Below are positions 55,834 through 64,000 of a stretch of 64,000 nucleotides of DNA, piece by piece. Positions within the stretch are counted from its first letter, which is position 1. Each line of letters starts with the position of its first letter. The translations under genes were made by a program, and so were the position numbers. The notes under the pieces were generated by a model that worked only from the letters and a program-made list of their open reading frames with translations, was not told the DNA's origin and did not search any database. This stretch comes from Prosapia bicincta (taxonomy: Eukaryota > Arthropoda > Insecta > Hemiptera > Cercopidae), in NCBI GenBank assembly GCA_036971475.1, contig JBAIZL010000005.1, forward strand, positions 168,077,886-168,141,885, read 5' to 3'.

Positions 55834-56960
55834 TTGGGTAAGATACTAGACAGTCTTAAGAAACATTTAATGGTAAATTTCACTGCTTTAGAGAAAAAAT
55901 TAATAAAGAATTCACCTGCTTTAAGGAAAATTTTAATGAAACATTCAGCTGCTTCAAGGAATAAATTAATGGAAAATTCATCTGTTCTAAAGAATAAATT
56001 TAAAAAAAAATTCAACAGCTATAGAGAATAAATTAATGAAAAACTCAACTTTGGAGGAGAAATTAACAAATAAGTTAGAGGACTATTGTCAAAATTTAGA
56101 ATATGAAGTAAGATGTTTGAAAGATAAGTTGCGGACTTTAAAGAATAAAGTTAGTGAATTAGAGAGTAAATTATTAGTTGCTAGTTACAGTATATTAGAG
56201 ACAAAGTTGGCTGCCAGTTTTGAATCCAGAATGGAGGACTCACTATGAATTTTGGAAGAACGCTTAACCATACTTGAGAATAAATGTAGAAACCCTTTTA
56301 TCGCCAATATGCCATTAGAGGAGATCCAAAATGGAAATCTTTCGGCGCTTACAGTTATGATGACTGGACAGAGAAATGTTCCAACATTCGATGTCTTCGG
56401 TAGGCTACAAAACCCTGTTTGAGATAGTGGCTTCGATTAATAGATAATCACCAACACTTGGAAAAGCTGAAAAAAGTCAAACCGCTTTCTCAGTTGAAAT
56501 GACAGACTCAAAATTCTTCGGAAACTCTCCAAGAATTTGAAGTTGATATTGCCCGGCTAATAAAAAACACCTACCCACCAGTGACGGATAATATTTGTGA
56601 GAATTTATTGATTGAAAAATTCCTTGATGAACTTGGAGATGTCAAGACACAACAGTCAGTAAAGCTCTCCAGACACTAAACAATGTTCTCTTACAGCCCA
56701 TGGAGTTTAAGGCTGTGAAGAACTCAGTTAATCACTAAGTCTGCATTCAGACTCTGTATAAATACAGAGATGAAAATACCCTCCACGATGGGCTAGTAGT
56801 AAGAATGTGTTGAACGCTTTGAAATGCTAGAAGGAAGACATTCACTGTTGAAGATGCGACGAATTGGGATCTCCTAGGAGCAAATTCTAGGCCAAATGGC
56901 CAGAGAACGGGCAACAGGAAAAACTAAAGAGGTTTGATGGGAAGAAGCAGCTGTCAACCT
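55834..56960 (+). pseudogene. Gag-like pseudogene with 11-residue coiled-coil repeats
   Basis: From 55834, repeated 33-bp units encode 11-residue blocks (LIKNSPALRKI, LMKHSAASRNK, LMENSSVLKNK), then after a stop and frame change a second coiled coil (56036-56248: SELESKLLVASYSILETKL). Farther on, RNVPTFDVFG near 56375 and SETLQEFEVDIARLIKNTYP with ICENLLIEKFLDEL near 56515-56640 match the gag core of Ty3-type elements. No intact zinc knuckle. Stops and frame changes throughout. Confidence 0.7.
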
Positions 56961-56990
56961 ACTGTCAGAAGACTTCAGATAGAAGCGTTG

Positions 56991-57818
56991 CTGGCAAGAA
57001 GGTCAAAACTGGTACAATGAAGCTTTCTCAAAATAGTTGACATTCTTTAAAATGTATGTGTGCTTTGAAGTACATTATTTTTTTCTAAGTGATAATGCAT
57101 TTTATTTAATACTAAAAGTAATTAATTAGAAAAAAATTGTATTTCAAAGCGCGCGCACATACACAACATTTAAAAAATTTCAACTATTTTTATGTCTACA
57201 AGGTACTTCTATGACTGTTGCTCAGGATACCTAATTAGGTCACTAAACAAATATCAGAAAACAATGAAAAATAATAAATACATTGGATGTAAAAGAGGAC
57301 AATAATTTTTTTTCAGAACTTCATCTGACAAGATAATAAAAGCATTCAGTGGAAGGCTACAACCCAATCAAGTCAAAAAGTACACCTGCAAATCTATTAT
57401 TTATACAATACTGGTTATGTATGTAGTTGTATTGCAAATATCAATGAGTAAACATACATTCTAGTGGATGATTAACAAACTGCAACCCCAGAATTTATTA
57501 TATGTTTTCTGCACTTGGGCTCAGTCTGGCCAGTAATCAGGAGATAGGAATGAGTGTCTTGTGAAGTCAAAAGTACAAATTTTAATGGATTTTTGTGACT
57601 ATTTTGTAAATATACATGCATTTAAATTAATATTTGAACAACATTCATCCTAAACTTAAAATGAAAATTCATTGAAAATTTTATTACATCAGTGTCATTA
57701 CATCCTTCTTATTTATAACAAATATTTTGTCATTGAGTATTGCCTACTTACAGTAATAGGAAATAATTTTCTATCTTGTTATAAAAAGTTGTAGTTTGAT
57801 ATAAAATTTGTTTTGCAG
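56991..57818. other. PPP4R4 intron 7, last part
   Basis: AT-rich, nothing recognised. It ends in the acceptor TTTTGCAG. Confidence 0.5.
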
Positions 57819-57941
57819 CATCCATAAAATCTCTTGTAATCCCATTGACCAAAAAATTGTTTTCACTTTCTATCGAGGCTGAAGATGGATTAATTGTTGC
57901 AGTTGCACATTTTTTTGGCCAATACTGCATCAGACTTAAAG
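57819..57941 (+). CDS. PPP4R4: PPP4R4 exon 8
   Basis: Acceptor TTTTGCAG|CA, donor TTAAAG|gtaaat. It completes a Ser codon and leaves with one base. It encodes SSIKSLVIPLTKKLFSLSIE then AEDGLIVAVAHFFGQYCIRL. The I-x-P-L-x-K-x-x ... A-x-x-x-L-I ... F-x-G-x-x-C pattern parallels the vertebrate protein, although less closely than exons 5 to 7. Confidence 0.85.
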
Positions 57942-57979
57942 GTAAATCAAAATATTGACCTTACAATTTATACCTGATA

Positions 57980-59303
57980 TACCGTAGGTGTCGTTTATTG
58001 TAATCATATTTGTCAGAAACATATTTGGTAACAATAACTTACTGCATAATCACGATGTACAGAAGTGCTGCATTGAACTCACTGTATAACAGTCGCAAGT
58101 GTTTACTATATGTTATGTAGGCCAAGCATTAAAGTAAGTAATTTTAATTCCATAACAATACAACTACATTGTAATTCAGGCACGTGGAAATCATGAGTGA
58201 TTACTCACCTATTTTGCAACTCCAAACAGTTTATTTAGTATAGTAATATTTTATAATTAGGTCTTACTTGTTATATTTAGCCAGTATACTTCACATCAGA
58301 TTATTTTGTTCCATTGTAGATTTCTTAAAACACTAATTGAATCTAGGATATTTTTTAAAATAAATAATGAACTATGTAAAAAAATTCATAAAACACTTAA
58401 ACACAAAACTTCATCATAAAACACTTCAATCTTGTTTGCAATTCAAATTTATTAATTTTTTTGCAAAGAATTTTACAATACAAGATTATCTAATCTTCCA
58501 GTAAAATATTATTGGTAAACTGTTCATGTTCATTAATATTTTAGGAAGATATTTGGCTTTTTGGCACATTGATGGGCCATCAACTCTTGCATCTTTTTTG
58601 CAAATATTTGTAAACCATAATTTCAAGCTGATTCCACTTGTGAATCTTTCTTGGAATGATTTTTTGTGCTATCAACATTTTCATTACACTTTGATAATGA
58701 CAAGATTGAGACTTTGTTCTTCAAAATTTTATATAAGAGAGGTAGCGAAACACCACATTGAGAAGCAGCATTTCTTTCACTCGTTTTTGGTAATTTACTG
58801 TATTGATCTAGAATGTCAAGTTTTTATTTAAGATTTAAATCATGTCATTTCTTTTGAGATTCAGACATTTGCTACATTTTGAAACTTCAAAGGACACCAA
58901 ACTTCACCAAACAAATGAAAAAAGATCTTCCAAAATTAAATTGCATAAAATCAACTGAAATCATAAATGTAAATGAAAATAAAGAAATAAATGGTGCAGT
59001 ACTGTGCAGTAGTCGTGTGAACATATGATATACGAACCGCTAGATGGACAAACAACTTACTGTACATTTTCTGAAACCTATAAGACGTGTTTGAGTAAAG
59101 TCAAACGGCTTATGAATGATATATGGATAATGAATTACGTCAAAAACAGCACTCATGGACAGTATCTCATTCACTATATCACTCAACTGATTTTTTAGAA
59201 TTTACAGTACTTGGTAAAAATTTTTGTTTAGCCTGTGCTATTGAATGTATATTTTACTGCATGACAAATTAGATGATTACAATAAGCGACTCGATTACAG
59301 TGT
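57980..59303 (-). mobile_element. Tigger/pogo-like element, internally deleted
   Basis: Left end TACCGTAGGTGTCGTTTATT and the right end on the minus strand CACTGTAATCGAGTCGCTTA share the inner TCG-Y-TTATTGTAATCAT, with TA outside both. A minus-strand transposase N-terminus lies inside. At 1.3 kb it lacks the DDE core. It lies in PPP4R4 intron 8. Confidence 0.7.
58500..58870 (-). pseudogene. Tigger/pogo transposase N-terminal HTH
   Basis: Minus strand: MSESQKK-stop, then LKQKLDILDQYSKLPKTSER-like sequence (one stop) and NAASQCGVSLPLLYKILKNK, the CENP-B N-terminal helix-turn-helix. Weaker pieces follow, such as KKMQELMAHQCAKK. Stops present. Confidence 0.75.
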
Positions 59304-59669
59304 ACTTATACGATTCCATGTCTATCCTTAAGTGAAATGATAATAATAACATTTAATGTGATCACTATTCAGCGCTAACTGTATTTATTCAATTAATTAA
59401 TTATAATATTCATGAATTTGTTGTCCATAATAACTGATGATACATTTACGTTAACTTTATAAGTAACATTTTTGTCAATCTCTTAATTTAAGTAAAAGTG
59501 TTGTTGAGTCAGATAGCATCAGTTTTAAAGCAAGATTTTCTGAAATTTGGTAAAATTTCCTAAAAGTGAGGTACATGATAAAATCTAAAACTAACGAATT
59601 AAAACTGTATGTACCACAAACACCGGAAAAAAACTATAAAAAACACAAGAGTGTAAATATAATTAGTAA

Positions 59670-60030
59670 ACAATAATAATCCTGGCTGCTAATATTTAGT
59701 CTTGATGTACAACTTCTGATGATGCTAAATGTGTTAGCTAAATGTACATCAAGGTTGTATAAATATTTGTAGCCAGGGTTATTGTTTATTAATTACAACA
59801 CAAGGTATATTTGAACTGTACATATTGTACAAACTTTAACAAATCTACATTGGGCAAACAGGTCACAAGTTTCAACAAGGTAAAAACAACACGTGCTCTA
59901 TTAAATTTGTCACTAACACTCCTTCTGCTAACCATGTAATAAGAACAACCAATAACACAGAGATGAACTACAACTTAGAAATTCTCCACATCATCACAAA
60001 ATGGCTTCGTAGATGCAAGGTAATTTTGAA
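59670..60030 (+). pseudogene. Penelope-like remnant with hairpin motif and GIY-YIG piece
   Basis: A foldback at about 59676-59790 (AATCCTGGCTGCTAATATTT against its complement near 59775) encloses the hairpin motif at 59716-59743 (CTGATGA, T, GCTAA/TTAGC, then TAAA instead of GAAA). Then IYIGQTGHKFQQG, SIKFVTNTPSANHVI and EMNYNLEILHII: GIY-YIG residues and the following conserved stretch. Confidence 0.72.
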
Positions 60031-60492
60031 ATGTCCATCAAGGTTTTTCTAAATGAGAGTTTTTAATGAAGAAAAATTATTTGGAAATGTAATACTTAGG
60101 ACACTCATAGGCTAACATCTTATGAAATGACATTTTACATTTTATTTCATATAATTATGAAGTTCAAAGTTCTTTCAAGTTGGTTCCAGGTATGATGGAT
60201 TGGTGAAATATGAAATGAAATCATAAACATTCTTTAAATATATCTTGAAATAGAGAAATTTTGATTGATTTTGAAGCCAATGAACAATTCCACTATATTT
60301 TGGAGTTCTTGCATTTTCCCTAAACTTAAAATGTCTTCTAACCTAAAACTTTGTTTAAAAACAGTACATTTTACTAGATTGTTGACTTTAATAGGCTTCA
60401 ATTTCTGTATGTTTAATTTAATACAGGAATGGCTGATAGAAATGTAAAACAAAGATTCTCATTAACTTTATTTCATTTTAATATTGTTACAG

Positions 60493-60593
60493 ATTACCTT
60501 CCTCTTACTGATAAAGCTTGGTTTGTTGCACGTTATGTACATCTGTCCCAACTGAATACTACTAACAGGAAGAAATCAGACGATTATAGACTT
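60493..60593 (+). CDS. PPP4R4: PPP4R4 exon 9 (last one found in window)
   Basis: Acceptor TTGTTACAG|AT, donor AGACTT|gtaagt. It completes a codon (GAT) and leaves at phase 0. It encodes DYLPLTDKAWFVARYVHLSQ then LNTTNRKKSDDYRL, at the place where the vertebrate protein has a short helix pair followed by a variable loop. Phase and position support it; sequence conservation is modest. Later exons were not found before 64000. Confidence 0.75.
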
Positions 60594-61562
60594 GTAAGTT
60601 TCAGAAATTCTAATTTATTACTGTACTCAGCAGTTATTAAAAATTCAAAAATCATCTGTGTTATACTTTATTGGCTCATTTTTACTAAATGAATACAAAA
60701 ATACAGATAAATTAGCCTTAAACAATAAATTTGTTATCTTGAGTATGAAACATGAAAATAACTAACTAAAGAGGACCGTTAGATTTTTACCTTAACGTGA
60801 TTTTAATTATACACTGTCAAGAAATTTGTTTGTCACTAGAAGCATCACAACTTATAATTTATTACAAGAAGAATATTATTTAAATAGTTTTAAACAATTT
60901 TTTAAAAAAATGGCAGTTTTGATATTATATGCTATCGAATATTAACTTTAGATAAAAGCAATTCCTTTCATCTGCATGAAAAATGTTCAAACAAACTTAC
61001 ATGCATTATACATTTAATATAAACTCTACCTTATTTATAAGATGTAATTATAATCAGACAAAATTGAATATATGTAAATAAAATTGTCTAAGGTTGTTGT
61101 TTTTATCCTGTTGTTTGACTAATGTGTGTTATTGATAATTTGTGTCATTACTCTTGGTTAAAAATAAAATCATTTTATATTATTTGTTGCTGTTTTCAAA
61201 TAGGCGACTTATAGCAACCAAGCCTTCTGCTTTTAGCAACTAATATTTAAGACCAATAAATAAATGATGGTGAAATCTAAAGCTTTGTCAATGTGTCTCT
61301 TGAGGAATTTCACTTGAGGTCCTGATAACATTGAATACACTATAAATAATCATCTCCCATTATTGGGAAAACTATCCCTTGTTCAGATTTACAAGCTTTT
61401 ATTCCAGAAGCATTTTTTTCTCGTGGATGTATAGAAGCTTCAGTAATTCCTATTCTCAAAGTCAAAACCAATCCAATTAACTACCAAACGACCTTCTTTA
61501 CTATAGTACTTTATGTAATCAATTTTTTTTTAAATGTAAACTAGGTCTTGTTTAGTCCTTAA
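60594..61562. other. PPP4R4 intron 9, AT-rich
   Basis: Nothing recognised. No exon matching the next conserved PPP4R4 segment was found here. Confidence 0.5.
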
Positions 61563-62388
61563 CCTTCGAAGGGGGTGCATAGAGTTTCAAGCGGGAGCTT
61601 GCGGAAGTTTATTTTTGGGTTTATATTTGGGTGACTACAATTGAATACTATATAAATATATTGAAACAATTTCAGAAATTATTATTGTACAATTTTGAAT
61701 TTCCAAGTTATATTTCAAAAAAAAAATTTTAATTGTTAAAACGTGTAAGGAATGTATACTAGACCATTGTTTTCATTACGGGAAAGGCGTTTGCGAGTTA
61801 TTTTTCTGTAATAAAGTAATTAAACGTGTAAATATAAAAATATTTAATCGTGATAGTACATATATGAATATGAAATTAGTTATAATATTTAGTGAAAATA
61901 AGGAATGTTTTACTTCAAATCCTCTACAAATTAGTGGATGAAAAATTTATTGCCTTTATAACACAATAAGTTCTAGAGTCAAATAAAACATGCAGAAACT
62001 TACAGTGTTTGTTGAAAAAACAACTCATAATTGTTCATTTCTAAGCTCACTAGTTACCACAAGTGCAGCTTGAACATGACCCACTCTCATGAGATTTAGG
62101 TTTCTTCTTGCTGTCCTCCATTGCCTTACTGGTTCAGTAGACCACAGCATTTTTCGGTTCTAAAGAACTCTGCACAAATAAGTTACATGAAAGGGCGCTT
62201 ACAGACAAAGCCTCCGCAATCTGACCGAAAGTGACAAAGATTAAATTCACACTAAAGCTACGAGGAAAAAAATAACAAGAATAGGTTGGGCCGTTTCATA
62301 GAATGCAGGTTGTGGAGTAACAAGCCGGAAATAAACCACTGACAACTGGAAAGACGTTTTCTTAACAAATTTTGCGCCCTCTCGAAGG
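61563..62388. mobile_element. TTAA-flanked (piggyBac-type) non-autonomous element
   Basis: Ends CCTTCGAAGGGGGTGCA and, inverted, CCTTCGAGAGGGCGCAA, flanked by TTAA at 61559-61562 and 62389-62392. There is no transposase sequence. The right half (62040-62340) is less AT-rich and contains a 23-codon minus-strand ORF. Confidence 0.75.
62050..62121 (-). CDS. 23-residue Cys-rich micro-ORF inside the TTAA element
   Basis: Minus strand, ATG at 62121-62119, stop TAG at 62052-62050. It reads MEDSKKKPKSHESGSCSSC then TCGN. Cys spacing is C-S-S-C-T-C. The start lies after GTAAGGCA. I do not recognise the family. It may be the end of a captured host exon, or chance. The ORF is too short to judge from one copy. 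Confidence 0.25.
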   Translation of the reverse strand: MEDSKKKPKSHESGSCSSCTCGN

Positions 62389-63592
62389 TTAAAAACCAAT
62401 GTTCAAAGGTTTGTACGGGAACCAATGTTACTTAGAATGTTCATCAGCTGATCATTTGGTTTTTGTCAACCATCAGAAAGAATGACAACTGTGGAATGGC
62501 AACAGCAGAATGATCTCTAAAGTTAGTTATTCACAGATTACAGACTTAATCTCAAATTATAGGCTTAAAGTTTCTGCTACAAAGGTACCTTACAAATGTT
62601 TATGTATCTGTTATTAGTCATAGGAAGCACTAGAATCCTATTCCTTTATCTTTCAGTATTTCTGATTCAATCAATGGTTATTGTTAGGTTTTGGGGTCTT
62701 TTATTTTTAGGGACTGTCATTAAATCCCTCTTGAGTGTCATTTGAAGATTCGATACAAGAATATTTCACACATATGTTGATATATTTTCAATCCTAATTT
62801 TGGAAGGTGTAATCAGAACCTATATACTCTAATTTCTATTGCAACTTTGTTTGATTAAGTATGGATTATGGTTGTATGTCAGTATTCCTCTGCATGTCCT
62901 ACAGTTCTATAAACACATGTACAGTACATTAATTTGATCTTTGACTTTTTTACTCGAGCCTTCAAATTAGAACTTGTGATAGTTTTACAATAATTGAAGA
63001 ACCAACACTTTTGTGATACCTCATATTGTTCATATATTATTTTATAGTGTTTGTTGTGGAAAACGTTTTTGATTATTTCATTGAGGTCTGAAAAACAATT
63101 TAACACGTAATATTTAGAACAAACTATATGAATACAGGTATTTTTTTATTAAAAATCATCATCAGAAGTTTGAAAATCATTAAAAGTTTATTTTTAAAAT
63201 ATTATTTCTTATGTGATAGTCATGATCTTCTGTTTTCTTGTTAGATACTTCTAATTCCTCTAAAAGTATTTTAGAAGACATAGGGTTAAGTTTTGACTTA
63301 GCCAGATATCATTTTACACATAGATATTCACTCTTTAAATATCAAATTATCTTATTTCAAAAAAGTTATTTTCAAAATTTGCAGGTAGTAATACTTAACT
63401 TATTTTTAGTTTCTTAGTTCGAAATAACATTTCTTTGATTTTTATGACAAGTATTGATGAAAGTGACTTATGACATATTTCTTTTTTTACTTGATGTAGA
63501 TTAGGAAGGGCAGTATTTTCTCATTATGATTTTTCCATATAATTTCTCTCAAATTTTAAGTACATTTGTTTATACTGTAACCAAATATTTTT

Positions 63593-63594
<2 letters not shown>
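62389..63594. other. PPP4R4 intron 9 continued, AT-rich
   Basis: No recognisable gene or repeat ends. Confidence 0.5.

Positions 63595-63665
<71 letters not shown>
63595..63665. repeat. (TA)n microsatellite next to a Penelope-like tail
   Basis: Uninterrupted TA run, followed at once by the minus-strand Penelope-like sequence. Confidence 0.95.
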
Positions 63666-63667
<2 letters not shown>

Positions 63668-63669
<2 letters not shown>

Positions 63670-64000
63670 ATTTTACGTTATCCATTGTTTTTCCGTTGCA
63701 CTGACTTTATGAAGTTAATATATTACTATTGTAAGTAATTTTATCCACCATTAAGTGCAATAATTTTACCTTGAGTGATGAGGCACCTTTCGGTCACTTG
63801 ACCATTGTCGAATCTCTGATATTTTTCTCGTGTGGATGTTCGGTCCGTGATATTGGTATTTGTTGACGTTACACGCACTTTCTCTTGATCTGTGTGTATG
63901 ATGTTTTTATATAGTATGTCTTCTGTATATGTTGTTTGTAGATTCATTAAATTGTTGTGTATGTTTTTGTAAATGTGGTATTTTTCTAGTGAGTTTAGTT
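63668..64000 (-). pseudogene. Penelope-like C-terminus and tail (runs off the window)
   Basis: Minus strand from 64000: LNSLEKYHIYKNIHNNLMNL, then TYTEDILYKNI, the final K/E-x-x-I-Y-K helix region of Penelope-like proteins. Then the tail with a hairpin GGTC/GACC followed by GAAA (63788-63809). The 5' part is outside the window. Assignment is by resemblance of this end to the copies at 21.8 and 24.4 kb. Confidence 0.5.

Larger units (their letters stand above)
55150..56990 (+). mobile_element. 5' part of a gypsy-like LTR retrotransposon
   Basis: A putative LTR (55150-55561), a primer-binding-site-like TGGTGTCAGAGTGTGGGG at 55566, a leader with a 28-bp tandem repeat, and a gag-like pseudogene. 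No protease, RT or second LTR follows, so only the 5' end survives. It lies in PPP4R4 intron 7 (54768-57818). Confidence 0.7.

Noticed and set aside
58526..58831. 101-codon plus-strand open frame as a host gene
   Set aside because: It is antisense to the minus-strand Tigger HTH region, which has clear homology.
62389..64000. Further PPP4R4 exons near the right edge
   Set aside because: Candidate acceptors exist (for example near 63385), but no reading frame matches the conserved segment expected next.

Overview
The window is nuclear DNA of an arthropod, most likely an insect, and probably one with a large, repeat-rich genome (a hemipteran would fit, but no sequence here proves the order). 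The evidence is very AT-rich sequence, spliced genes with GT-AG introns up to 12 kb long, a pickpocket-family DEG/ENaC channel gene (an arthropod-type expansion), and a dense mixture of Ty3, BEL/Pao, Penelope-like, Tigger/pogo, hAT and piggyBac elements. There is no bacterial-style gene organisation. Host coding sequence is only about 2 kb of 64 kb.

Two host genes lie on the plus strand. (1) Positions 838-25319 hold the 3' part of a pickpocket-like sodium channel. I find six exons whose splice phases all agree (838-979, 13238-13514, 16079-16132, 20674-20854, 23627-23739, 25174-25319). They encode the last 303 residues, including the cysteine-rich extracellular domain and TM2; TM1 must lie upstream of the window. 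(2) Positions 35091-60593 hold the 5' part of PPP4R4, the HEAT-repeat regulatory subunit 4 of protein phosphatase 4. I find nine phase-consistent exons (35091-35198, 42118-42197, 45147-45252, 47131-47275, 51123-51196, 54061-54167, 54541-54767, 57819-57941, 60493-60593) encoding 357 residues; the gene continues beyond the window.

The introns and the gap between the genes are filled with transposable elements. The first ppk intron holds a nearly intact Ty3-like LTR retrotransposon (2884-11537) with LTRs differing by 3 substitutions and 2 one-base indels, inserted in a (TA)n microsatellite; its pol is broken. The next ppk introns hold a Tigger fragment and a piggyBac remnant (16416-20525) into which a hAT element (17350-20054) inserted with a perfect 8-bp target duplication. 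After that come inverted pairs of Penelope-like 3' ends and several foldbacks. A BEL/Pao remnant (30140-32700) lies between the genes. The PPP4R4 introns hold a DUF4371/hAT-like transposase pseudogene, two Tigger pieces, a TTAA-flanked piggyBac (47989-49341), several Penelope-like copies, a tRNA-derived SINE and an LTR-element gag remnant. Downstream of the last recognised PPP4R4 exon lie a TTAA-flanked element (61563-62388) and a Penelope-like tail. A foldback MITE family recurs at least eight times in both genes and between them.

The least expected structure is a short motif in at least nine places, most of them next to Penelope-like sequence: CTGA-N-GA, one base, a hairpin whose stem sequence differs between copies but stays paired, then usually GAAA. 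This is close to a hammerhead-ribozyme core, but the fit is not exact.
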